Shown here: in pieces, positions 1 to 7,825 of the stretch
Layout of the letters: every line of letters begins with the position of its first letter
How positions within the stretch are numbered: position 1 is the first letter of the stretch
Assembly: GCF_000374305.1 (NCBI RefSeq)
Contig: NZ_KB894095.1
Location: 1 to 64,000, forward strand
DNA: 64,000 nucleotides
Direction: 5' to 3'
Source: Actinomadura flavalba DSM 45200
Lineage (GTDB): Bacteria; Actinomycetota; Actinomycetes; Streptosporangiales; Streptosporangiaceae
Notes under the pieces: model-generated
The model's input: only the letters and a program-made list of their open reading frames with translations
What the model was told of the DNA's origin: nothing
Databases searched by the model: none
Position numbers and translations under genes: made by a program

Positions 1-134
1 ATGACCTCGGCGCGGTCGAACCGCAGGTGCCCCGACGGCGTCGTCCCCGCCGCCAGCAACCCCCTCCGCGTCCACCGCACCACCGTGTACGAGGTCACGC
101 CGAACAACCGCGCGACCTCTTTCGTCTTCATCAT
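1..134 (-). CDS. BldC/MerR-like HTH DNA-binding protein (5' part, runs off left edge)
   Basis: Reading leftwards from ATG 134 (or ATG 131) gives MMKTKEVARLFGVTSYTVVR followed by a WTRRGLL segment and SGHLRFDRAEV. This is the helix-turn-helix plus wing of the BldC/excisionase branch of the MerR superfamily: 'EVARLFGV' is the first helix, 'TVVRWTRRG' the recognition helix and 'GHLRF' the wing. About 44 residues are visible and the C-terminus lies outside the window. The start sits in an ATGA overlap with the stop of the ATPase gene upstream, so the two are translationally coupled. BldC relatives are small DNA-binding developmental regulators; this function is family knowledge, not demonstrated here. 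Confidence 0.75.
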   Translation of the reverse strand, partial: MMKTKEVARLFGVTSYTVVRWTRRGLLAAGTTPSGHLRFDRAEV

Positions 135-550
135 CTGCACCGAATCGCCGCCCACGTCACCTTTCCCTTGTCATCCGCGAGGCACTGCCAGCCCCACAAA
201 CCGCCCGTAAGACTGTCCACGATGAACAACCCCCGACCGGACTCCCGAACAAAATCCGGCTCCCCAATACGAGGCGGATGAGCCGAATCGGAATCCCACA
301 CCTCCACCACCGCACCCACATCACACCGGTACAACCGCAACACAACGCCCCACGACCCGGCCACATGCGCCACCGCGTTCGTCACCAGCTCAGACGCCAC
401 CAACCGCACGTCCTCGACCACCCCGGCGGGAAAGCCCTCCGCATCCGCCCACTGCCCGGCCAGATCACGCGCCTCCCCCACCCACACGGCACCCGCAACC
501 GTTCCGCCACACGGCGGTCTGTGCTCGGTGATACCGGAAGTGATCATCAT
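131..550 (-). CDS. RsbW-like ATP-binding protein (anti-sigma-factor-type HATPase)
   Basis: About 139 residues form a single GHKL ATPase domain of the RsbW/SpoIIAB type. It has the N-box helix 'LVASELVTNAVAHV', a G1 box 'VEVWDSDSAHPP' and a later 'ESGRGLFIVDSL' glycine loop. In actinomycetes these stand-alone ATPases sit next to WhiJ-like DUF5753 regulators and DUF397 proteins, as in abaA-type loci, and the same trio occurs here with the divergent genes at 709 and 1485. The start is ATG 550 (or 547), preceded by GAGAAGG; the open frame extends upstream to 661 but lacks a site there. The stop overlaps the next ATG (ATGA). Confidence 0.75.
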   Translation of the reverse strand: MMITSGITEHRPPCGGTVAGAVWVGEARDLAGQWADAEGFPAGVVEDVRLVASELVTNAVAHVAGSWGVVLRLYRCDVGAVVEVWDSDSAHPPRIGEPDFVRESGRGLFIVDSLTGGLWGWQCLADDKGKVTWAAIRCR

Positions 551-708
551 GCGGCCCTTCTCGTGTTCGATCGCACTCCGCGTTCGTGTCGGATTTGCAG
601 CTCTCGACGACAGATTCGCACGCCGATTCTCGAAAAACCCCCTCCACGCTCGATCCAGCAACTAAGGTGCTGCCATCTGGTGAACACTGCACGTAGCAGG
701 GGGTACGT
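551..708. promoter_or_regulatory. Divergent intergenic region between ATPase gene and WhiJ-like regulator
   Basis: This 158-bp gap separates two divergent transcription units and must hold both promoters. The plus-strand gene has a clear AGGGGG ribosome binding site just before ATG 709. I see no convincing -35/-10 pair or operator. Confidence 0.4.
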
Positions 709-1497
709 ATGCCTCAACCAGCACCATTGACCACGCACGCCCGATTCGGGGCTGTAGTGGACAAGTGGCGACAACACGCCGGATTCAACGGCAAGACACT
801 GGCCAAACTGGTCTACAAGAGCGCGTCCTGGGTGAGCGGCGTCCAGCTAGGAACGCTCCGCTGCAAGTGGGAGGACGCCTGCGCGCTGGACGCGGCCACG
901 GGCGCGAACGGCGAGATCATGCAGGCGTGGAAGGACTTCGTAGACAAGAGCGCCTACCCACCGTTCTACGACGACTTCCCCCGCGAAGAGCGCACGGCCG
1001 TACAGCTCCGAGCGTACGAGTGGAGGCTGGTGTCCGGTCTCCTCCAGACCGACGACTACGCCCGCGTCATCCTCGGCGGCGACGAGCGCCGCATGGAAGG
1101 CCGCAAGCGGCGGCAGGAGATCCTGTTCCGCCCCGACCCGCCGCTGTTCCACGTCCTACTGGACTCCAGCGTGCTCACCCGCATGGTCGGCTCCCCGAAG
1201 ATCATGGCCGACCAGACCCGCGCCCTGGTGAAGATGTCGCACATGCCGCGCATCTTCATTCACATCTCACCCCAGGAGGTCTACCACCACGGCGCCGCTG
1301 GCGCGTTCATCATCGCCACCCAGGCCGACCGCTCCGAGATGATGTACGCGGGTTCGATGGGCGGAGGCTCGACGCTGGTGCTCGCCGAACACCTGAGTGA
1401 GGCGCATGAGGCGTGGGATATTCTGCGCTCCGAAGCGATGAACGCCGCGGAGAGCCGCGCGTTCATGGAAGAGAAGGGACGTGCATGGAACTCCTGA
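709..1497 (+). CDS. WhiJ-like DUF5753 transcriptional regulator
   Basis: The 262-residue protein has an N-terminal helix-turn-helix region (about 10-65, 'RFGAVVDKWRQHAGFNGKTL') followed by a DUF5753 domain (about 85-255). Diagnostic DUF5753 elements are 'EWRLVSGLLQTDDYARVIL', 'RRQEILFR', 'LLDSSVLTRMVG' and the distal 'EHLSEAHEAWDILRSEAM'. The HTH matches the XRE consensus poorly, so DNA binding may be weak or atypical. The last 13 bases overlap the DUF397 gene, the usual partnership in actinomycetes, where the pair is thought to work as regulator and small antagonist. ATG 709 has AGGGGG about 6 nt upstream. Confidence 0.85.
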   Translation: MPQPAPLTTHARFGAVVDKWRQHAGFNGKTLAKLVYKSASWVSGVQLGTLRCKWEDACALDAATGANGEIMQAWKDFVDKSAYPPFYDDFPREERTAVQLRAYEWRLVSGLLQTDDYARVILGGDERRMEGRKRRQEILFRPDPPLFHVLLDSSVLTRMVGSPKIMADQTRALVKMSHMPRIFIHISPQEVYHHGAAGAFIIATQADRSEMMYAGSMGGGSTLVLAEHLSEAHEAWDILRSEAMNAAESRAFMEEKGRAWNS

Positions 1498-1673
1498 CCG
1501 GCGCACAGTGGCGCAAGTCCCGTCGCTCCGACGAGAGCGGCGACAACTGCATCGAAGTCGCCAACGTCCCCACCACGGTAGCCGTCCGCGACAGCAAGGA
1601 CCCGAGCGGCCCGAAGCTCCTCGTAGACCGCGACAACTTCCGCCGTTTCGCGGAGACCGTCAAGACCCTCTGA
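1485..1673 (+). CDS. DUF397 domain small protein
   Basis: This 62-residue protein is a single DUF397 domain with the family hallmarks 'WRKSRRSDESGDNCIEVA', 'VAVRDSKDPSGPKL' and a C-terminal 'FRRFAETVK'. The ATG at 1485 lies inside the end of the preceding DUF5753 gene (13-nt overlap) with GAGAAGGGA upstream, so the two are co-translated. Family members are proposed partners of WhiJ-type regulators; no enzymatic role is known. Confidence 0.9.
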   Translation: MELLTGAQWRKSRRSDESGDNCIEVANVPTTVAVRDSKDPSGPKLLVDRDNFRRFAETVKTL

Positions 1674-1684
1674 GCGCAGAGAGC

Positions 1685-1716
1685 GCCCCCGGCCCCGACA
1701 CACTCGGGCCGGGGGC
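1685..1716. terminator. Hairpin between convergent genes
   Basis: GCCCCCGGCCC at 1685-1695 pairs perfectly with GGGCCGGGGGC at 1706-1716 across a 10-nt loop. It lies between the DUF397 stop (1673) and the convergent methyltransferase stop (1726), so it probably terminates both units. There is no U-tract, as is common in actinomycetes. Confidence 0.7.
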
Positions 1717-1725
1717 GTCTGGTGT

Positions 1726-2865
1726 TCAGGGAGTGATCGGGTTGTCCGGGGAGTCGAGCCACAGGTGCTGGCCGGTGGGGGTGACGGTCATCCCGAAACG
1801 GTCGCGGCTCGGGCTGCCCCACGCGAGCCAGCGCAGGTAGGCGGCCTCCACTTCGGTCCACAGACGCCGGGGCCCCGCCTGGAACACTGGGAAGACGTCC
1901 CGGCCCGGCTCGAAGTCCACCAGAGCCCACGCACCGTCCGGGTCACGCAGATGCAGCCGGACGCACCCGCCCCCGGTCTCCTCCTCGACGGACGTCACTC
2001 CCGGCACGAGCCCCGCGACGGCCACATCGCACCCGTACGACTCACCCGCGACCGCGCGCGGGTCCACTCGGGTCTCACCCGGCTCGGCGTCCTCCTCCAC
2101 GGCGGGCGCATAGTCCCCGAACCGCTGCGAACGCAGCATCATGTATCCCGCGTTGCCCGCGAAACGACCGATGCCGCGTCCGTCCCCGGTCACGGTCAGC
2201 CAGGCCCGATGCCCGAACGCGAAACCGGGCATCCACGGAAACACCACACGGCCCCCGGGCCGCGTCTGCCGAATCCACGCGTACGGCACCTCCCGCACCC
2301 CGCACGTGACATGCACGCGATCGTACGGAGCCCCCGCCTCCCACCCGTCCGCCCCGTCCCCCTCGACCACGCCAGGCCCCAGACCGGCGTCCCGCAGGTT
2401 CGCCCTCGCCTCCCGCACCACCCCGGCGTCGATCTCGACACTCGTCACGCTCTCGTCCCCGAGCCGCCACGCGAGCAACCCCGCCGTCCACCCGGTACCG
2501 GTGCCGACCTCCAGCACCCGCTGGTGATCCCGCACACCGAGCAGATCGAGGAACGCCACGACGACGCCGGGCGCCGACAGCGACGAGGTGAAGTCCTCGC
2601 CGCCCGCCTCCAGCGCACCGGCGCCGTCATCGAACTGCGTGACGATCGAGACATCGGAGTACACCGCACGCAGCCACGCCTCCTCGTCCACGTCCCGCCG
2701 AACGAGACGCGCGGGCCCGTCCCAGCGTCCGACCCACGCCGCCGAGGGCGCGAACACGTGCCGAGGCACGGCGTGCAATACCCGACGCCACTCCTCATCG
2801 AGGGAATATCCCGACGCGACGAGCCCATCGGCCATTCCCTCGATGTAGTGGGCGATGCCCTTCAC
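1726..2865 (-). CDS. PIMT-like RiPP O-methyltransferase (NmaM-type, imiditide candidate)
   Basis: The 379-residue protein resembles protein-L-isoaspartate O-methyltransferase. It has 'TSSLSAPGVVVAFLDLLG' (about 93-110) and SAM-binding motif I 'VLEVGTGTGW' (about 117-126). It carries a C-terminal extension not found in housekeeping PIMTs: 'LWTEVEAAYLRW' then 'FGMTVTPTGQHLWLDSP'. That tail matches my knowledge of the motif of O-methyltransferases tied to graspetide, lanthipeptide, lasso and imiditide clusters. The GTG start overlaps the stop of a 32-residue cationic peptide gene (GTGA), so the two are co-translated; ATG 2835 is an internal alternative. No ATP-grasp, LanM or lasso enzyme is nearby, which favours the stand-alone imiditide arrangement, in which an Asp is methylated and then collapses to aspartimide. 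The methyltransferase class is clear; the imiditide assignment is inference. Confidence 0.85.
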   Translation of the reverse strand: MKGIAHYIEGMADGLVASGYSLDEEWRRVLHAVPRHVFAPSAAWVGRWDGPARLVRRDVDEEAWLRAVYSDVSIVTQFDDGAGALEAGGEDFTSSLSAPGVVVAFLDLLGVRDHQRVLEVGTGTGWTAGLLAWRLGDESVTSVEIDAGVVREARANLRDAGLGPGVVEGDGADGWEAGAPYDRVHVTCGVREVPYAWIRQTRPGGRVVFPWMPGFAFGHRAWLTVTGDGRGIGRFAGNAGYMMLRSQRFGDYAPAVEEDAEPGETRVDPRAVAGESYGCDVAVAGLVPGVTSVEEETGGGCVRLHLRDPDGAWALVDFEPGRDVFPVFQAGPRRLWTEVEAAYLRWLAWGSPSRDRFGMTVTPTGQHLWLDSPDNPITP

Positions 2866-2960
2866 TTCCCGCCCTTCTTGACCGGGCGATCCCCGTCCGA
2901 CGTCGGCTTCGGCAACTTGATCGGCTGCGGCTTCTCCTTGGGCGCTTCGTGCTTCCCCAC
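2862..2960 (-). CDS. Small Lys/Pro-rich peptide, candidate imiditide precursor
   Basis: A 32-residue ORF starts at GTG 2960, 7 nt after a strong AAGGAG site (GGAAGGAG in context). It contains 8 Lys, 1 Arg, 6 Pro and only 4 acidic residues. The C-terminal half reads PTSDGDRPVKKGGK. The Asp-Gly step is the classical hot spot for succinimide formation and so a plausible target of the coupled PIMT-like enzyme. Its stop overlaps the methyltransferase start (GTGA). It is in frame with, and nested in, the 3' end of the upstream regulator's open frame, so it might be only that protein's tail; the dedicated ribosome binding site argues against this. High charge and lack of a leader fit the NmaA/NmaM type described for Nonomuraea maritima. 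Confidence 0.65.
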   Translation of the reverse strand: MGKHEAPKEKPQPIKLPKPTSDGDRPVKKGGK

Positions 2961-3779
2961 CGTTCGTCTCCTTCCGTCTCTGTCCCGCTCCTTGACCGCG
3001 ACGGTAGGGACACTCACACCCAGGACGCCAGAACGTTGCTTCAAGTTCCTCCCAGCCGTGCCCGAGCCCCCTCGATCTCCGCCCCGGCTGCCGCCCCGAA
3101 CACCGCCTGCGCCCGCAATGCACCAAAACCCGTGGGTGCGCCCCTCCGGGATGATGCCCACCGACACGTACGGGAGCGCCGACACCTCGTGGAGGTGGTC
3201 GAGCTGGGCGTTCATCACGTCGACGCCGCCCGTGTTGTTCGTGAGCGCGGACGCCTCCAGCAAGAACGCGAACGCAGGCGCCCCGGTGCCCAGGAATCTC
3301 TTGCGCGCCATCCGGTTCTGCGCGGCCTCCGCGACGTCGCCGACCGGCAGGCCGTGCAGCCCGGCATGGATCGTGAATTGCGCCTCGGCGTACTCGACCG
3401 TCTGCAAGAAGCCGGGTATGAACAACGACTCGTACACCCGAATGAGCTTGGACGCGGCATACAGGTCCATCGCATGGAATTGAAGACGCTTCATGCCGCG
3501 CCGATGGCGCCGCCGATAATCGGTCCACATGTGCTCGATCTCGCGACCGGCGGCGATCAGTTCCGCGATCGACGCTCCGGCGCCGCAGGCGACGGCCCAT
3601 CTCCGGATGTCGTCCTCACTCGGATTCTGCGTCGCGTGCTCGATCTTGGAGACCTTGGTCTTGTGCCATCCGCACCGCCGGGCCAGTTCGACGCCGGTGA
3701 GGCCGGCGCCGAGCCGCAAGTCTCTGAGCTGGGCGCCGAGGGCCTGCCGTGCGGATTCGGACGGCTGCCGATCCGACAC
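2862..3779 (-). CDS. XRE-DUF5753 regulator with eroded C-terminus
   Basis: The N-terminal half is a good WhiJ-like regulator: an HTH at about 12-65 ('LGAQLRDLRLGAGLTGVELA', 'HKTKVSKIEH') and DUF5753 from about 90 ('RVYESLFIPGFLQTVEYAEA', 'NRMARKRFL', 'EVSALPYVSVGIIPEG'). After about residue 220 the expected final third of DUF5753 is missing. It is replaced by Gly/Arg-rich sequence that runs in frame into the small peptide gene, so the functional product may be truncated or the gene decaying. The GTG start at 3779 lies 4 nt after the DUF6879 stop, with only a weak ribosome binding site. It may regulate the downstream peptide/methyltransferase pair. Confidence 0.65.
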   Translation of the reverse strand: MSDRQPSESARQALGAQLRDLRLGAGLTGVELARRCGWHKTKVSKIEHATQNPSEDDIRRWAVACGAGASIAELIAAGREIEHMWTDYRRRHRRGMKRLQFHAMDLYAASKLIRVYESLFIPGFLQTVEYAEAQFTIHAGLHGLPVGDVAEAAQNRMARKRFLGTGAPAFAFLLEASALTNNTGGVDVMNAQLDHLHEVSALPYVSVGIIPEGRTHGFWCIAGAGGVRGGSRGGDRGGSGTAGRNLKQRSGVLGVSVPTVAVKERDRDGRRRTVGKHEAPKEKPQPIKLPKPTSDGDRPVKKGGK

Positions 3780-3783
3780 CGTG

Positions 3784-4284
3784 CTACGGCTCGTACTCGC
3801 CGTTGGGCGTCCCGAGTGACCACGCCCGCTCGAACGCCTCGTTGCAGAAATTCACCACGTCCGGGTCGGTGGAGAGCTGGATATCGGACTGCTGGTCGTC
3901 CCCGCCGATCAGGTTGAACACGACCAGGTCGTCGCGGATCAGGCAGTCGTTCCCCGGCAGCGGAACGGCGGAGACCCTGTGCCGGGGAAGCCATCTGAGC
4001 CGTTCGTCCGGGTCGGCAATATCGACCGCCATTCGCTGGTACTCCGAAAGCGGCTCGGAAACGACCCGGACGCGACGGAACGGGAAACCGCGAGCGGCCC
4101 TCTCGGCACGAGCGTCCCGGTGCCCGCGCATCGTCTTCTCGACGGCGGCGCGATCACCCGCACGCCACGCCTCAAAAAGACCCCGGTCCACCTCATAACC
4201 GTCCCGAAGCTCCAGCTTCCGCACCTCCTGCGCCGGTTCCCCGAACAACACCTCAAGGCGCCGCTTCGCCGAGATCGATTCCAT
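3784..4284 (-). CDS. DUF6879 family protein
   Basis: The 166-residue protein begins MESISAKRRLEVLFGEPAQE and contains 'RVRVVSEPLSEYQRMAVDIA', 'PDERLRWLPRH' and 'DDLVVFNLIGGDD'. These match the DUF6879 family, which is often found next to XRE/DUF5753 regulators in actinomycetes; its function is unknown. ATG 4284 has AGGGAG 5 nt upstream, although the frame stays open to 4602. It overlaps the preceding small gene by 32 nt and is followed after 4 nt by the DUF5753 gene. Confidence 0.75.
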   Translation of the reverse strand: MESISAKRRLEVLFGEPAQEVRKLELRDGYEVDRGLFEAWRAGDRAAVEKTMRGHRDARAERAARGFPFRRVRVVSEPLSEYQRMAVDIADPDERLRWLPRHRVSAVPLPGNDCLIRDDLVVFNLIGGDDQQSDIQLSTDPDVVNFCNEAFERAWSLGTPNGEYEP

Positions 4285-4531
4285 AATGCTCCCTGACATA
4301 CTTCCGGACGAAAACGGCCGCCGCAGGCCCAGAGATCTCAACGAACCCCTCATCGTCGCCCAGCGCCACCAACTGCGCCCCCACATCGGCCCCCCGCGCC
4401 TTGCCCTGGACGACCCAGGAGCCGCGATCGGTCGAATAGAAGGTGTCGCACTCGATATCACCCTGCGAGCCGGGGTCCTTACAGTAAAAGGTGACGACCG
4501 GCCCGTCACCCTCCCCGTTCCCACGCCCCAT
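4253..4531 (-). CDS. Small hypothetical protein, first gene of DUF6879 operon
   Basis: The 92-residue protein reads MGRGNGEGDGPVVTFYCKDP and later 'STDRGSWVVQGKARGADVGA' and 'FVRKYVREHYGIDLGEA'. The start at ATG 4531 is supported by GGGGAG 7 nt upstream; the open frame continues to 4801 without support. I do not recognise a named domain. It is probably soluble and acidic and overlaps the DUF6879 gene by 32 nt, so the two are likely co-translated and may form a complex. Confidence 0.6.
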   Translation of the reverse strand: MGRGNGEGDGPVVTFYCKDPGSQGDIECDTFYSTDRGSWVVQGKARGADVGAQLVALGDDEGFVEISGPAAAVFVRKYVREHYGIDLGEAAP

Positions 4532-4712
4532 ACGCGCTCCCCTCGCCCACCCGGATACGACCCCGCGAACCCCTCGCCGGTCAAGACGCCCACACGCCAC
4601 ACCCCACCTACTCACCGCACGGGGACGGGCGACCTGCGTGGCGGCTCCTGCACCTGCTCGATCTCCAGGAGGACCCTCCCCGCCCAGCGTGGCGGCCTCA
4701 TCGTTTCCGCCC

Positions 4713-5519
4713 ATGAGCCTCTTGATCGTGGGCGGAAGCGGGCACCTGGGCCGCCGGGTCGTCCGGCGAGCCGTCGCCGTCGGACACGCCATGGCGGCCA
4801 CCTACACGAGCCGTCCCGGTGACGCCGACGTCCGGTGGCTGCCCGTCGATCTTCGTGCTCCCGATCAGATCGCCACCGCCCTCGCCGCCGTCCGTCCGTC
4901 CGCCGTGATCAACGTCGCGGTCCGGCCGGCCGACTGGGCCACGACCGCCGACGGAGCCGCCCGCCTGGCCGCCGCGACCCGCGGCCACGGGTGCCGCCTG
5001 GTGCACGTCTCCAGCGACGCCGTCTTCTCGGGCCGGGACGTCCACTACGACGAGGCGGCCCTCCCCGATCCCGTCACCCCCTACGGGGCGGCGAAAGCCG
5101 CCGCCGAAACGGCGGTCCGCGCGCTGACCCCCTCGGCCGTCATCGCCCGCACGTCCCTGATCATCGGAGACGGAGACTCCAAACACGAGACGTTCGTCCG
5201 CGACCTCGCCACCGGGCGACGCGACGGTGAACTGTTCGTCGACGACATCCGCTGCCCGATCCACGCCGACGACCTGGCAGCCGCCCTAGTGGAGATCGCC
5301 GAAGGCGACCACGCCGGGACCGTCCACCTCCCCGGACCGGACGCCGTCAGCCGCTACGAACTCGGCGTACTCCTCACCCGCCGCGACGGCCTAGACCCCG
5401 CCCTCCTGCGACCCGCGCACCGCCCCGACTCCCCAAGGGACATCCGCCTCGACGGAACCCACACCCAGAAAGAACTGACAACCCGCCTACGCGGCGCACA
5501 CAAGTTCCTCACACGGTGA
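4713..5519 (+). CDS. RmlD-like NAD(P)-dependent sugar nucleotide reductase (SDR)
   Basis: The 268-residue extended-SDR protein opens with the nucleotide-binding loop 'MSLLIVGGSGHLGRRVVRRA' (GxGxxG). The catalytic 'YGAAKAAAE' (YxxxK) lies at about 128, after 'LVHVSSDAVFSG', and 'LFVDDIRCPIHADDLA' is typical of dTDP-4-dehydrorhamnose reductase relatives. It is isolated from other sugar nucleotide genes, so its substrate is unknown. ATG 4713 is chosen because the fold begins there; the frame is open back to 4491 but overlaps the divergent operon's promoter region. Confidence 0.8.
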   Translation: MSLLIVGGSGHLGRRVVRRAVAVGHAMAATYTSRPGDADVRWLPVDLRAPDQIATALAAVRPSAVINVAVRPADWATTADGAARLAAATRGHGCRLVHVSSDAVFSGRDVHYDEAALPDPVTPYGAAKAAAETAVRALTPSAVIARTSLIIGDGDSKHETFVRDLATGRRDGELFVDDIRCPIHADDLAAALVEIAEGDHAGTVHLPGPDAVSRYELGVLLTRRDGLDPALLRPAHRPDSPRDIRLDGTHTQKELTTRLRGAHKFLTR

Positions 5520-5635
5520 GCGGCGGGCTCCTGGTCGCCCGCGAAAGCCTCACCGCGTCGCGGACACCATCGAGCCCTCTGAACACAGCCGAACGCCCCT
5601 CGCTCCGGCGCACGGCTGGGACGAGCGGCGGCCCG

Positions 5636-6235
5636 TCAGGCCAAGACGTCCCACTGGCCCGAGCGGCGGACGAGGAGGTCTCGGCTCAGGAGCGTGCCCG
5701 CCGGGATGTCGGCGGCCGGGGGTGCGTCGTCCTCGTGGCGGCCGTCGGCCCAGATGCGGCCGACGGCCCAGCGGAGCTTGTCCACTCCGTCCGGGTGGCC
5801 GGTGCCGGTGGCGACGAAGACGTCCCGCGCGGGCGTCGCGACGACGAGGTCGCCTTCGACGTCCTGTTCGAGCTTCTCCAGGAAGCCGTCGTCCAGGAGC
5901 AGGCCCGCCTCCAGGCCGCCGAGGGTCACGGTGACGGCGCGGGCGTCCGGGTACCAGTGCAGCGACAGTTCGGGCCGCAGCGTGCGCAGGTTCAGCGTGG
6001 CCAGGCCCGCGAGCGCCGACGGGCGCAGGTCGAGTTCGGCGCAGTGCCGCGCGGCGACGTGCTCGTAGCGGCGGCGGCCGTCGTCGGTGACCTCGAACGC
6101 GTACGTGACGTACAGGTCGCCGGCCAGGTCGTCGCGGACGGGCTCCTCCCCCGGCGGCAACGGGAACTCAAGCTGGACCTCCGCCGGAACCCGCGCCTTC
6201 AACAGCGGGACGATCGCACTGCTCCGCTCGGTCAC
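5636..6235 (-). CDS. DUF1444 family protein
   Basis: The 199-residue protein contains 'RPELSLHWYPDARAVTVTLG', 'LLLDDGFLEKLEQDVEGDLV' and 'VVATPARDVFVATG', which resemble the DUF1444 (B. subtilis YtpQ) family. The function is not known. GTG 6235 follows AGGAGG at 9 nt. It lies 96 nt downstream of cobQ on the same strand and may be the last gene of that unit. Confidence 0.6.
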   Translation of the reverse strand: MTERSSAIVPLLKARVPAEVQLEFPLPPGEEPVRDDLAGDLYVTYAFEVTDDGRRRYEHVAARHCAELDLRPSALAGLATLNLRTLRPELSLHWYPDARAVTVTLGGLEAGLLLDDGFLEKLEQDVEGDLVVATPARDVFVATGTGHPDGVDKLRWAVGRIWADGRHEDDAPPAADIPAGTLLSRDLLVRRSGQWDVLA

Positions 6236-6331
6236 GGGTGGTTCCTCCTGTGCGGTCGCCGGACGCCGAATGGATCACCCTACCGGTGCGTACGCCGCCG
6301 CCGCGGGAACACCGCCGTTCCGGTAGGCCGG

Positions 6332-7825
6332 TCAGCGCGGCGGGCCGCCGGGCGGCACCACCGGGAGGCCGGACGGGGCGCCGCCGTCGATCAGGCGGCG
6401 CAGCGCGGCGGTGTCGAGGTGCTGTTCGACCAGGTCACCGAGGGTGTCGAGGCTCCGTTCGCGCAGGGCGGCGAAGGACACGTCGGGCGCCGGGGTGAAG
6501 TCGCGTCCGGCGACGTGCGCGACGTCGGTGAGGAAGGCGCGGCGGAACGCGTCGTTCTCCAGCGCGCCGTGCCAGGTGGTGCCCCAGACGGCTCCGGCGC
6601 GGCAGCCGTCGAGGAACGGGTCGCCGCCGTCGACGTGGACGGTGCCGTGGTGGATCTCGTAGCCCTCGACCGGGTGCCCGTAGGCGTGGCCGGTGGGGCG
6701 GGCCAGGGTCTTCGCCGCCGCGAACACGACGTCGGCGGGGAGCAGCCCGAGGCCGTCGACGCGGCCCCGGCGGGACTCCACGTCGTCGGTGATCGAGCGC
6801 GCCAGCATCTGGTGGCCGCCGCAGATGCCGAGCACCGGACGATCGTCCCGCGCGCGACGGACGATCACGTCCGCGATGCCGCGTTCGCGCAGCCAGTCCA
6901 GGTCGGCGACGGTCGCGCGGCTGCCCGGCAGGACGACCAGGTCGGCGTCGGTGAGGTCGCCGGGGCCGGTCGCGTACCGGACGGCGACACCGGGCTCGCA
7001 CACCAGCGCGTCCAGGTCGGTGAAGTTCGAGATGCGTGGATACCGGACGACGGCGACGCGCAGCGTGTCCCGCCCGTGGGGGGCGAGGGCGGCGGCGCGC
7101 GGGGCGTCCAGGGCGAGGGAGTCTTCGGAGTCGAGGTGCAGACCGGGCGTCCAGGGCAGAACGCCGTAGGTCGGGCGGCCGGTGAGGGCGTGCAACTGGT
7201 CGAGGCCGGGGCGGAGCAGCTCGACCGCGCCCCGGAACTTGTTGACGACGAACCCCGCGACGAGCGCCTGGTCGGCGGGTTCGAGCAGCGCGACCGTCCC
7301 GAACAGGGACGCGAACACCCCGCCCCGGTCGATGTCGCCCACCACGACGACCGGGAGCCCGGCGGCGCGCGCCAGCCCCATGTTCACGATGTCGTTCGCC
7401 CTCAGGTTGATCTCCGCCGGGCTTCCGGCGCCCTCGCAGACGACGACGTCGTGGCTGCCGCGCAGCTCCTCCAGGCACTCCAGGACGATCTTCTTGAGCC
7501 GGGCCTTGTGGGCGCCGTATTCCAGAGCGTCGACGTCGGCCACGGGCCTGCCGAGGACGACGACCTGGCTCCGGCGGTCGCTGCCCGGCTTGAGCAGCAC
7601 GGGATTCATGACGGCGGCGGGCGTGACACCCGCCGCCTGCGCCTGCATGTACTGGGCGCGGCCGATCTCGGCGCCGTCCGCCGTCACCATCGAGTTCAGC
7701 GACATGTTCTGCGCCTTGAACGGCGCCACCTGCACGCCCTCGCGCCGCAGCCACCGGCAGATCCCGGCCGCGACGAGGCTCTTCCCGGCGTCCGACGTCG
7801 TCCCCGCGACCAGCAGCGCGCCCAT
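6332..7825 (-). CDS. cobQ: Cobyric acid synthase
   Basis: The 497-residue protein is a glutamine-dependent amidotransferase that amidates adenosyl-cobyrinate a,c-diamide at side chains b, d, e and g. The N-terminal BioD-like ATPase half begins '[20 protein letters not shown]' and continues with '[10 protein letters not shown]' and '[20 protein letters not shown]'. The C-terminal class I GATase half has the nucleophile Cys in '[12 protein letters not shown]' and a His in '[10 protein letters not shown]'. Length fits the family. The ATG overlaps the cobD stop by one base (TGATG), so translation is coupled. I see no cobalamin riboswitch upstream. Confidence 0.95.
   Translation of the reverse strand: MGALLVAGTTSDAGKSLVAAGICRWLRREGVQVAPFKAQNMSLNSMVTADGAEIGRAQYMQAQAAGVTPAAVMNPVLLKPGSDRRSQVVVLGRPVADVDALEYGAHKARLKKIVLECLEELRGSHDVVVCEGAGSPAEINLRANDIVNMGLARAAGLPVVVVGDIDRGGVFASLFGTVALLEPADQALVAGFVVNKFRGAVELLRPGLDQLHALTGRPTYGVLPWTPGLHLDSEDSLALDAPRAAALAPHGRDTLRVAVVRYPRISNFTDLDALVCEPGVAVRYATGPGDLTDADLVVLPGSRATVADLDWLRERGIADVIVRRARDDRPVLGICGGHQMLARSITDDVESRRGRVDGLGLLPADVVFAAAKTLARPTGHAYGHPVEGYEIHHGTVHVDGGDPFLDGCRAGAVWGTTWHGALENDAFRRAFLTDVAHVAGRDFTPAPDVSFAALRERSLDTLGDLVEQHLDTAALRRLIDGGAPSGLPVVPPGGPPR

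Noticed and set aside
1726..2960. Graspetide or lanthipeptide cluster
   Set aside because: The PIMT-like enzyme is often found in such clusters, but no ATP-grasp ligase, LanM/LanB/LanC or lasso B/C gene is present, and the peptide lacks Cys and a Thr/Ser-Asp/Glu ring pattern.
4491..4712. N-terminal extension of the RmlD-like protein
   Set aside because: The additional 74 residues are low-complexity and would overlap the start region of the divergent operon; the Rossmann fold begins at ATG 4713.
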